A model generated the notes under the pieces. The model did no database searches. It saw only the letters and a program-made list of their open reading frames with translations, and was not told where the DNA came from. Below are positions 9,386 through 16,013 of a stretch of 22,038 nt of DNA, piece by piece (the first letter of the stretch is position 1; the number at the start of each line of letters is the position of its first letter). The stretch spans positions 1 to 22,038 of the forward strand of contig JBEKZQ010000030.1 of the NCBI GenBank assembly GCA_049509675.1. Reading direction: 5' to 3'. Position numbers and translations under genes: made by a program. Origin of the DNA: JBEKZQ01 sp049509675. GTDB lineage: Bacteria > Planctomycetota > Planctomycetia > Pirellulales > Thermoguttaceae.

Positions 9386-9420
9386 CGAGAGCAGGCGGTT
9401 TCCCCCACACCTTGCTCTCG
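9386..9420. repeat. Inverted repeat CGAGAGCA...TGCTCTCG
   Basis: CGAGAGCA (9386-9393) pairs with TGCTCTCG (9413-9420) across a 19-nt loop, itself containing CCCCCAC that could pair with the GTGGGG just upstream. It may be a small palindromic element or the edge of one. TTGCTC (9412-9417), 18 nt, then CATAAT (9436-9441) could serve as a weak promoter for the downstream plus-strand gene. Confidence 0.5.
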
Positions 9421-9464
9421 ACGGGCCGTGTCGTCCATAATAGCGGCGGAGAACTGCGAAGTTC

Positions 9465-9540
9465 GGGGTCTGGTCCGTTTTTCGGCGGCAAGGCGTTGCT
9501 GTGGCAAACGTGGCTCGCCCGAAAATACGGACCTGACCCC
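9465..9540. repeat. Inverted-repeat element with GGGGTC-GGTCCG arms
   Basis: The left arm (9465-9485, GGGGTCTGGTCCG then TTTTTCGG) is matched in inverse orientation by the right arm (9519-9540, ending CGGACCTGACCCC). The arms differ by a one-base indel and minor changes around a 33-nt centre. Arms of the GGGGTCAGGTC type are known to me from REP-like repeats in several phyla. The element ends 14 nt before the ribosome binding site of the next gene, so it lies in that gene's leader. Confidence 0.75.
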
Positions 9541-9566
9541 TTTGCCCCTGCTGGAAAGGACATGCC

Positions 9567-10733
9567 ATGCCGTACGAAACCATGACCTCCCGCCAGCGGA
9601 TGCTTGCGGCGTTGGAACATCGCCAGGCCGATCGCGTGCCGATCGACCTGGGCGGAAATCAGACCGGCATCCATAAGCTTGCGTACCGGGCCCTGCTGGC
9701 CCATTTGGGCATTCAGGACCAGGTCCGCATTATGGACGCGGTGCAGCAGTTGGCCCAGCCGTGCGAGGCGGTGTTGCAGCGGTTCCACGTCGACACGCGT
9801 TACATTGCCGCCGCCGCGGCCGCGGATTTCCAAGGTGGGATCGTCGCCCGTCGCCGCAACGGCCGGCTGTGGCACGATCTGACCGACGAGTTCGGCGTTA
9901 CCTGGTCCATGCCCGACGACCAGCCCCTTTACATGGACATCTCGCACCATCCGCTGGCCGGCGCCAGCTTCGCCGACCTGCAGAACTATCCGTTTCCCAA
10001 GGGCGACGACCCGGGCCGCTTCGCTGGCCTGCGGCAGCGGGCCGAGGCCCTGCGGAGCGACACGCCCTATGCGGTCGTCAGCGGCATTTCCGGCGTGGTC
10101 TACGAGATCTGCTGGTATCTGCGCGGCCTGGAACAGTGGTTCATCGACATGCTCACCCAGCCGGAGTTCTGCGCCGCCCTGCTGGACCAGACGCTCAAGT
10201 TCTGGATGGACTGGTTCCGCGTCTTTCTGGACGAGGTGGGCGACCTGGTCGACGTGATCATGATCGGCGACGATCTGGCCGGGCAGAACGGCCCGCTGTT
10301 CCGGCCCGAAATCTATCGCAACCTGGTCAAACCGCGGCACATGCGGCTGGTGCAATACATTCGCGCACGGACGCGGGCGAAGATCTGGTATCACACCTGC
10401 GGGGCCTGCACGCAGTACATTCCCGATCTGATCCAGAACGGCATCGACATCCTGAACCCGGTGCAGATCAGTGCCCGAGAGATGGATCCCAAGCGGCTCA
10501 AGGCCGACTTCGGCGACCGGCTTAGTTTTTGGGGCGGGGCGATCGACGCCCAGCACGTGTTGCCCACGGCCGCGCCGGCCACGGTCCGCGAGCACGTGCG
10601 GCGGAATTTGCAAGTCTGGAAGCCCCGCGGCGGCTACGTCTTCAACAGCGTCCACAACATCCAGGCCGGCGTGCCCCCGGAGAACATCGTGGCCCTGTAC
10701 GACGCCGCCTACGAGTTCGGGTTCTACGACTAG
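9567..10733 (+). CDS. Uroporphyrinogen decarboxylase (URO-D)/MtaA-like protein
   Basis: This 388-residue protein has URO-D/corrinoid-methyltransferase family features. It opens with an RQRMLAALEHRQADRVP-type N-terminus, has GDDLAGQNGPLFRPEIYRN as the central D-D-x-x-x-Q-x-G block, and carries a W-Y-H-T-C-G motif (H276, C278, with C281 nearby) that in MtaA/MtbA relatives binds zinc. No Cys is evident at the usual third zinc position near the C-terminus; SVHN is found there. AAAGGA at 9555-9560 lies 6 nt before the ATG. Haem synthesis is unlikely because the key substrate-binding regions of HemE are not recognisable. A methyltransferase role or another C-C lyase role is possible. It is followed after 4 nt by the acetyltransferase gene. 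A paralogue lies at 11446-12456 on the other strand. Confidence 0.88.
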   Translation: MPYETMTSRQRMLAALEHRQADRVPIDLGGNQTGIHKLAYRALLAHLGIQDQVRIMDAVQQLAQPCEAVLQRFHVDTRYIAAAAAADFQGGIVARRRNGRLWHDLTDEFGVTWSMPDDQPLYMDISHHPLAGASFADLQNYPFPKGDDPGRFAGLRQRAEALRSDTPYAVVSGISGVVYEICWYLRGLEQWFIDMLTQPEFCAALLDQTLKFWMDWFRVFLDEVGDLVDVIMIGDDLAGQNGPLFRPEIYRNLVKPRHMRLVQYIRARTRAKIWYHTCGACTQYIPDLIQNGIDILNPVQISAREMDPKRLKADFGDRLSFWGGAIDAQHVLPTAAPATVREHVRRNLQVWKPRGGYVFNSVHNIQAGVPPENIVALYDAAYEFGFYD

Positions 10734-10737
10734 CCGC

Positions 10738-11274
10738 ATGGACCTTTCCATCGTTGCTGAAGCCGACATGACGCCGAGCGTGGACGAGCGGATCCGGGCC
10801 GGATTGTGCGCCTGCTTTCCGGCAGACGCCGCCGTCTTCAGTGCGACCCGGGCCTGGCACGGCAGCGGCCCCGAGTTCAGCGTACTCCTGCAAGAGGCCG
10901 ATCGGCTGATCGCGCACGCGGGCATCGTCCGGCGGGCCATCGACGTGGGCGGCCGGCCGCTGCTGGCGGCGGGCGTGCAGAATGTCTTTGTCCTGCCGGC
11001 ATACCGCGGCAAGAATCTCGCGGACCTCGTGTTGCACTCGGCCATGGCCGAGGCTCGGCGCCGCGGCTGCGATTGCGGCCTGCTGTTCTGCGTGCCGGCC
11101 TTGGAGCCGGTCTACGGTCGCTGCCGCTGGCGGGCCTTGGGCGAGCGCCAGGTGGTCCGCGTCGAGGACGGCCGCCTGTTGCCCCTTCCCGGCCAGAACA
11201 TCGCCATGTTCTATCCGCTCCTGCTCGCGGCCTTTCCCGACGGTCCGATCCATCTGCAAGGCAACGATTGGTGA
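10738..11274 (+). CDS. GNAT-family N-acetyltransferase (AAC(2')/NodA-like subgroup)
   Basis: This 178-residue protein starts at the ATG 4 nt after the upstream stop. No clear ribosome binding site precedes it, so translation is probably coupled. The GNAT acetyl-CoA core is VQNVFVLPAYRGKNLA (residues about 80-95: beta4 followed by the pyrophosphate-binding loop) and then an Ala/Arg-rich helix. The sequence CDCGLLFCVPALEPVYGRC with the WHGSGPEF segment near residue 40 resembles AAC(2')-like and NodA-like acyltransferases. The substrate is unknown; antibiotic modification should not be assumed. A much longer reading frame upstream in this phase overlaps the URO-D-like gene and is not believed. 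Confidence 0.85.
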   Translation: MDLSIVAEADMTPSVDERIRAGLCACFPADAAVFSATRAWHGSGPEFSVLLQEADRLIAHAGIVRRAIDVGGRPLLAAGVQNVFVLPAYRGKNLADLVLHSAMAEARRRGCDCGLLFCVPALEPVYGRCRWRALGERQVVRVEDGRLLPLPGQNIAMFYPLLLAAFPDGPIHLQGNDW

Positions 11275-11280
11275 GGCATG

Positions 11281-11292
11281 TGAAGTACTTCA
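11281..11292. repeat. 12-bp perfect palindrome TGAAGTACTTCA
   Basis: TGAAGTACTTCA lies just after the stop of the GNAT gene, between the convergent GNAT and URO-D-like genes. There is no loop, so it is more like a binding-site palindrome than a terminator. It could be chance. Confidence 0.4.
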
Positions 11293-11330
11293 GAATTGAG
11301 GGACTGTATTCCGGATAGACCTGGCAAGAT

Positions 11331-11409
11331 GGGTGCCACTGCTGGCTTGTCCAGCAGTGCCGAATAGCCACAGCGCGGAACACTGCTGGGCGAGCCAGCA
11401 GTGGCACCC
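11331..11409. repeat. Palindromic element A (GGGTGCCACTGCTGG ends)
   Basis: This 79-bp element has inverted ends GGGTGCCACTGCTGG and CCAGCAGTGGCACCC. Inside are two hairpins, CACTGCTGG-CTTGT-CCAGCAGTG and CACTGCTGG-GCGAG-CCAGCAGTG. It sits between convergent genes. A related element is at 19759-19823. No U-run follows it, so it is not a classical terminator, though the RNA would fold strongly in either direction. Confidence 0.9.
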
Positions 11410-11445
11410 CAAAACGATAGAACCCCGTTTGAGCGACGCACTACA

Positions 11446-12456
11446 CTACGCCCGCGCCTCTTCGATGAGGGCCAGCAGGTTTTCGGTCGGGATGTCGCTC
11501 TGGAGGGTGATGCCCGATTCGAGGATGTATCCGCCGCCGTCGGCCATGACGGCCTTGAGGCGTCGCACCTCGTCGCGAATCTGCCGCGGCGTGCCATTGG
11601 GCAGAAGATCCTGGGTTCGGACCCCGCCGCACAGCGTCACGTGCGCTCCGAACTGCCGCTTGAGCGCCGCCGCGTCCATCGCCTCGGGCTGAATCGGATG
11701 GAGCACGTCCAGGCCCATGTCGATCAGATCGCCGATGATGGGCACGATATTGCCGCAACTGTGGTGAAAGACGGTCCGATTGTGCGTTTTGGCCAGCCCG
11801 TAGATCTCGGCCACCCGCGGCTTGATGAACTTGCGCCAATGCGCGGGCGACATGAGCAGGCCGCGCTGCGTGCCGTAGTCGTCGCTCAGGGCCACGCCGT
11901 CGAAGGCGAACCGGGCGAAGAGGATCTGCATGGTTTGCAGGATATAGTCGGTCAGTCCGCGCAGCAGTTCCTCCGCGAAGCGTGGATGGATCGCCAGGTC
12001 CAGCAGAATCGCCTCCATGCCCCGCATGAACGTGGCCCGTTCCCACAAGTCGCCGACCCAAAGAAAGGTATAATAGCGGGCGTTGGCGGCCGTCCACCGG
12101 GCCAGGTCGTCGAAGCGGTAGGCCGCCGCGGCGTCGGGGAATCGATAGCCCGCCAGGTCCGGCTCCGCGAGGCAGGGGCCGATGGGCGAGCCACGGTCGA
12201 TTTCGTTGGTGCTCCAGGCGACGCCGAACTCGTCGACGGCGCGATCGCCGAACTGGGCCGGCGCAGCGTAGAGCGGCTTGATCGACCGCGTGCCGATCAT
12301 CCGCATGGGCAAAGCAATCGCCGTTTCCACGTCGTCGGTGGCGTAATGCGCCTCCAGCCGGGCGCGGGCCGGCGGCGAGAAACTGAAGTTGTACGGCACT
12401 TTGCCGCATCCGCGGTGCGCCAACGTGTCACGGATCCATGTCCGCGGGTCGTCCAT
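11446..12456 (-). CDS. Second URO-D/MtaA-like protein
   Basis: This 336-residue protein shares the domain plan of the gene at 9567. It has SDDYGTQRGLLMSPAHWRKF as the D-D-x-x-x-Q-x-G block, HHSCGN (H231, H232, C234) as the likely metal site, and an ILESGITLQSDIPTENLL C-terminal motif where SVHNIQ.GVPPEN occurs in the paralogue. No third zinc-ligand Cys is seen at the usual place. The N-terminus lacks the usual MTSRER-type opening and begins MDDPRTWIRDTLAHRGCGK. The gene starts 19 nt after the stop of the secreted Gly/Ala-rich protein gene, so the two are probably co-transcribed. The ribosome binding site is weak. A methyltransferase or decarboxylase-like activity is possible; substrate unknown. 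Confidence 0.87.
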   Translation of the reverse strand: MDDPRTWIRDTLAHRGCGKVPYNFSFSPPARARLEAHYATDDVETAIALPMRMIGTRSIKPLYAAPAQFGDRAVDEFGVAWSTNEIDRGSPIGPCLAEPDLAGYRFPDAAAAYRFDDLARWTAANARYYTFLWVGDLWERATFMRGMEAILLDLAIHPRFAEELLRGLTDYILQTMQILFARFAFDGVALSDDYGTQRGLLMSPAHWRKFIKPRVAEIYGLAKTHNRTVFHHSCGNIVPIIGDLIDMGLDVLHPIQPEAMDAAALKRQFGAHVTLCGGVRTQDLLPNGTPRQIRDEVRRLKAVMADGGGYILESGITLQSDIPTENLLALIEEARA

Positions 12457-12475
12457 GAGCGAAGTCTACGGCGCC

Positions 12476-13465
12476 CTATTTTTCGGGGACGTCCGCTTTG
12501 GCGGGTGGCGCCGCACGCTCCGGCTTGGAAGGCTTTTCCGCGTCGGGCTGGTCGCTGGGCTCGGGCAACGTCGATTCGGTGTCGCGGGGCGATGCCTTCT
12601 TGGTCGTCGCGCGTTTGGCCGTTTTCTCAGCCCTGACCGGCCGTTTCTTGGCCCCGCTCAACGTCTGCGCGGCCTCGATCGTTACGCTCTTGGCTTGCAC
12701 GAACCGCTTGTCGGGCATCTCAAAACCTTTCAGCGACACCTTATCCCCCCTGGCGGCCATGCTGTAATCACTCGAATCGACGCTGATTTCCGGCTCGGCG
12801 GCCAGTTCGACGTTCACGACCTTCCGATCGGCTTTGACCGTGAGGTGGCTCTCGTGGAACTTGGTGACCTTGCCCCGGACGGTATGGGTGCCGGCCAACG
12901 CTCCGCCGGCACCGGTCGTCTTTCGCGCCGTCCCGCCGACACGGTGTTTCCCGCCGGCCACATCGCCACCGCCGGCCGGAGCGAGCGGCGCATCAAATCC
13001 TCCGGCCGCCGCACCGCCGCCGGGCGCTGCCCCCCCTGCCGCGCCAAATCCTTCCCCACCTGCCGCCGATTTTCGCCCTGCTCCCGCCGCTTCTGGTGGA
13101 AGAATACCGACTTCCTGGGTGGGGCCGATCACCGCGACGGCCTTGACTTTCGTCTTGCCGGCCCCCTTCTCGTCCAGTTCGGCCACGAATTCCACGTACA
13201 TGCCCGGTTTCAGGTAGTCCACGGACGCCGTGCCCGTAAAATGGACCTCCGTGGCGGGTTGAATCATAACCATCAGCGGTTGCCCCATGGCGCCGGTAAT
13301 GCGAAAGCCGTTGGCGGCGGGCATTTCAAACGTGCCCTGGATGTCTATCGTATTACGTCCGGCCGGCATCTGCATTCCTGGTCCAAACCGGCCCCGGACC
13401 TGGGCGTCAGCGGGAACGAGGAGAAACAATACGAGAAGACCGCCGAGAAGACCACGGGAAAACAT
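12476..13465 (-). CDS. Secreted protein of unknown function with Gly/Ala-rich linker and Lys/Pro-rich tail
   Basis: I do not recognise this gene. The start at 13465 is preferred over an upstream ATG at 13519 because AGGAAAGG lies 7 nt before it and a clean signal peptide follows (MFSRGLLGGLLVLFLLVPADAQ), giving 329 residues. The mature part has a beta-rich domain (about 35-115, IDIQGTFEMP...VEFVAELDEKG), a Gly/Ala/Pro-rich linker (about 120-190), and a second beta-rich region (about 193-265, VRGKVTKFHESHLTVKADRK...). It ends in a Lys/Arg/Pro/Glu-rich disordered tail. The two beta regions look like small barrel domains (DUF5666-like is a possibility), but I cannot confirm a family. It is divergent from the GH127 gene. 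Confidence 0.82.
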   Translation of the reverse strand: MFSRGLLGGLLVLFLLVPADAQVRGRFGPGMQMPAGRNTIDIQGTFEMPAANGFRITGAMGQPLMVMIQPATEVHFTGTASVDYLKPGMYVEFVAELDEKGAGKTKVKAVAVIGPTQEVGILPPEAAGAGRKSAAGGEGFGAAGGAAPGGGAAAGGFDAPLAPAGGGDVAGGKHRVGGTARKTTGAGGALAGTHTVRGKVTKFHESHLTVKADRKVVNVELAAEPEISVDSSDYSMAARGDKVSLKGFEMPDKRFVQAKSVTIEAAQTLSGAKKRPVRAEKTAKRATTKKASPRDTESTLPEPSDQPDAEKPSKPERAAPPAKADVPEK

Positions 13466-13581
13466 GGCTGGACCTTTCCTGAAATGGCATGGAGCAGTGG
13501 GGAGGGCGCCGCAGGGCAAACCGGAGCTATCTCTAAAGTATCACTTTGTGAACTATTTGCATAGCACAACGCCCCGCTTTG

Positions 13582-13610
13582 TTGCCGCCACCACGGCGGC
13601 GTACTACAAT
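13582..13610 (+). promoter_or_regulatory. Sigma70-type promoter for the GH127 operon
   Basis: TTGCCG (13582-13587), a 17-nt spacer, then TACAAT (13605-13610). Transcription would start near 13617, giving a leader of about 33 nt before the ATG at 13650. This also argues against the much longer upstream frame that begins at 13287. It lies in the divergent region shared with the secreted protein gene. Confidence 0.55.
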
Positions 13611-13649
13611 GGCGGCACACGCCAAATCTCACCCCGAGAGCCCGTCCGC

Positions 13650-16004
13650 ATGATACGTTTCAGGCAATCTGTACTTGTCGTAGCGAGTTTCCTCTTGGCA
13701 GCCTTCCTGGCCGGTACAGTTCGGGCCGACGCGCTGTGGCAGGGGAACACGAAAATCAAGGTAACGCCCGAGATCCCACTGGCCGCCTCGGCCTTCGACC
13801 TGCGCGACGTGCGACTGCTGGACGGCCCGTTCCGGCGCGCCATGGACCTGGACCACAAGTACCTGTTGAGCCTCGACCCGCAGCGGTTGCTGCACACCTT
13901 CCGCCTGAACGCCGGTTTGCCGTCGGCGGCCCAACCGCTGGGCGGGTGGGAGGAGCCGAAGTGCGAGATCCGCGGCCACTTCGTCGGCCACTATCTTTCG
14001 GCCTGCGCGCTGATGTATGCCAGCACGGGCGACGAGAAACTCCGCGAAAAGGGCTTTGCCGTGGTGGCTGGCCTGGCCGAATGCCAGGAAAAACTCGGCT
14101 CCGGCTACTTGAGCGCATTTCCCGAGGAGTTTTTGGACCGCGTCGAGGCGCTCAAGCCTGTCTGGGCGCCGTACTACACCCTGCACAAGCTCTACGCCGG
14201 ACTGCTGGACATGTACGTGTACTGCGATGATCGGCAGGCCCTGCGGGTGTGCAAGAAGTTCGCCGACTGGCTGATCGCCCGCAATGCCCGGTTGACCGGT
14301 GGGCAGATGCAGGCGATGTTGGGCAACGAGCATGGCGGCATGAACGAGGCCCTCGCCAATTTGTATGGACTGACCGGGGAGGAGAAGTACCTGGCCATTG
14401 CCCGGCGCTTCAACCACATGGCCGTGCTGCAGCCGGCGGCCCAGCGGCAGGACACGCTTACCGGACTGCACGCGAACACGCAGATCCCCAAGTTTGTCGG
14501 CACGGCCCGGCAGTATGAATTGACGGGCGAGGAGTGGTTCCACATGGCCTCGCTATTCTTTTGGAACACGGTGGCCAAGGAGCGTTCCTACGTGATTGGC
14601 GGCCATAGCGACGGCGAGCACTTCTCGCCCAAGGAGCACCTGTCGGAGGCGCTGGGCCCCGCGACGACCGAGACCTGCAACACCTACAACATGCTCAAAC
14701 TCACGCGGCACCTGTTCTGCTGGGAGCCACGGGCCGAGTATGCCGACTTCTACGAACGGGCTCTCTACAACCACATCCTTTCTTCCCAGTCTCCCGACAG
14801 CGGCATGATGTGCTACTACGTGCCGCTTCGCTCCGGGTCGCGGAAGGAGTACAACAGCCCGCTGGATAGCTTCTGGTGTTGTACGGGCACCGGCGTGGAG
14901 AACCACGCGAAGTACGGCGACAGCATCTACTTCCACGACGGCGACAAGACGCTGTACGTCAATCTGTTCATCGCGTCGGAACTGAACTGGAAGGAATTGG
15001 GCCTGAAACTGCGGCAGGAAACCGGCTATCCGGCCGAGGGTGCGACCCGGTTGACCTTTACCTGCCCCAAACCGGTGCAGTTGAGCGTTGCGGTTCGCAA
15101 CCCATGGTGGGCCAAGGCCGACTTCGCGGTTCGCGTCAACGGCTGGGGGCCGTTGCACCGGGGCAAGGCCGGCAGCTATGTCACCTTGAGCCGCACCTGG
15201 ACCGACGGCGACACGGTGGAGATCCGGATGCCCTTTTCGCTCTATACCGAGGCATTCCGTGACAATCCGCGGCGGTTCGCCTTCATGCACGGCCCACTGG
15301 TTTTGTGCGCCGAGGTGGCGGCGGGCAAGCCGATGCCGGCGGTGGTGGCCCAGAGCACAGACATTCTCGGCAGCCTGAAGCCGTTGCCGGGAAAGCCGTC
15401 GACGTTTGCCGCATCGGCCGACGTATTCCGCGTGCGGGGCGACACGCACGGCGGCGGCGTGATCCTCGAACCGTTCTACAAGATGCACGAGCATCGGCAC
15501 TACGTTGTCTACTGGGACGCCTTCACGCCCGCCCAGTGGCAGACGAAGGAGGCCGAATATCGCGCCGAAGAGGCCCGCCGCAAACAGTGGGAGGCCCGCA
15601 CGGTCGACAGCGTCAACCCGGGCGAAGAGCAGAGCGAGCGCGACCATCGGCTGGCCGCCGAGCGGAGCGGATCGGGCGAGTTCAACGGACGCAAGTGGCG
15701 CGATGCCAGCGACGGCGGATGCTTCGCCTGGCAGTTGAAAGTCCTGCCGGAGCGGCCGCAGCAATTGTGCGTGACCTATTGGGGCAGCGATCGCGGCGGG
15801 CGGGAGTTCGACATCCTCGTCGATGGTGCGAAGATCGCCGGCGAGAAACTCGATGCCCGCCATCCCGACAAGTTCTTCGACGAGGTCTATCCCATTCCGC
15901 AATCGTTGACCGCGAGGAAGCAGAATGTTACCGTGCGTTTTCAGGGCCGCCCTGGCAAAATGGCCGGCGGCGTGTTCCACTGCCGGATCATAAAACCCGA
16001 GTGA
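13650..16004 (+). CDS. Secreted GH127 beta-L-arabinofuranosidase-like glycoside hydrolase
   Basis: This 784-residue protein begins with a signal peptide (MIRFRQSVLVVASFLLAAF, cleavage near RADA). The DUF1680/GH127 domain fills most of the chain. By comparison with HypBA1, the acid/base Glu is E323 in GEHF. The zinc site is E341 and C343 (ETC) with C410 and C411 (FWCCTGTGVENHAKYGD), and C410 is the likely nucleophile. A C-terminal beta-domain of about 140 residues (often annotated DUF6805) follows a charged linker. The family releases beta-L-arabinofuranose from arabinosides, including hydroxyproline-linked arabinose, although many planctomycete members are untested. The start is chosen for the signal peptide and the promoter at 13582. 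The stop is 9 nt from the next gene. Confidence 0.93.
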   Translation: MIRFRQSVLVVASFLLAAFLAGTVRADALWQGNTKIKVTPEIPLAASAFDLRDVRLLDGPFRRAMDLDHKYLLSLDPQRLLHTFRLNAGLPSAAQPLGGWEEPKCEIRGHFVGHYLSACALMYASTGDEKLREKGFAVVAGLAECQEKLGSGYLSAFPEEFLDRVEALKPVWAPYYTLHKLYAGLLDMYVYCDDRQALRVCKKFADWLIARNARLTGGQMQAMLGNEHGGMNEALANLYGLTGEEKYLAIARRFNHMAVLQPAAQRQDTLTGLHANTQIPKFVGTARQYELTGEEWFHMASLFFWNTVAKERSYVIGGHSDGEHFSPKEHLSEALGPATTETCNTYNMLKLTRHLFCWEPRAEYADFYERALYNHILSSQSPDSGMMCYYVPLRSGSRKEYNSPLDSFWCCTGTGVENHAKYGDSIYFHDGDKTLYVNLFIASELNWKELGLKLRQETGYPAEGATRLTFTCPKPVQLSVAVRNPWWAKADFAVRVNGWGPLHRGKAGSYVTLSRTWTDGDTVEIRMPFSLYTEAFRDNPRRFAFMHGPLVLCAEVAAGKPMPAVVAQSTDILGSLKPLPGKPSTFAASADVFRVRGDTHGGGVILEPFYKMHEHRHYVVYWDAFTPAQWQTKEAEYRAEEARRKQWEARTVDSVNPGEEQSERDHRLAAERSGSGEFNGRKWRDASDGGCFAWQLKVLPERPQQLCVTYWGSDRGGREFDILVDGAKIAGEKLDARHPDKFFDEVYPIPQSLTARKQNVTVRFQGRPGKMAGGVFHCRIIKPE

Positions 16005-16012
16005 GCGCTCAC
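16001..16012. repeat. Perfect palindrome GTGAGCGCTCAC across a gene junction
   Basis: This 12-bp perfect palindrome includes the TGA stop of the GH127 gene (16002-16004) and ends 1 nt before the ATG of the DUF885 gene. No strong Shine-Dalgarno is seen before that ATG apart from GAGTGAG, so the DUF885 gene is probably translated by coupling. Confidence 0.45.
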
Positions 16013-16013
16013 C

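Noticed and set aside
10471..10737. Upstream extension of the GNAT frame
   Set aside because: It lies inside the URO-D-like gene in another phase; the translation is low-complexity and the family begins near 10738.
9309..11045. Minus-strand frame of 578 residues opposite the first URO-D-like gene
   Set aside because: It overlaps two genes with clear family motifs and runs through palindromic repeats at its end.
11331..11409. Classical intrinsic terminator between convergent genes
   Set aside because: The stem is strong, but no T-run follows on either strand and the same element occurs elsewhere as a dispersed repeat.
9567..12456. Haem biosynthesis hemE pair
   Set aside because: The H-x-C-G metal-type motif and missing substrate-pocket signatures fit the MtaA-like part of the superfamily better than HemE, and no other haem genes are near.
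11401..12636. Plus-strand frame of 411 residues opposite the second URO-D-like gene
   Set aside because: It is antisense to a gene with HHSCG and D-D-x-x-x-Q motifs, and its start lies inside repeat element A.
13287..13649. Upstream extension of the GH127 reading frame
   Set aside because: It overlaps the divergent secreted-protein gene and the promoter at 13582; the signal peptide begins at 13650.
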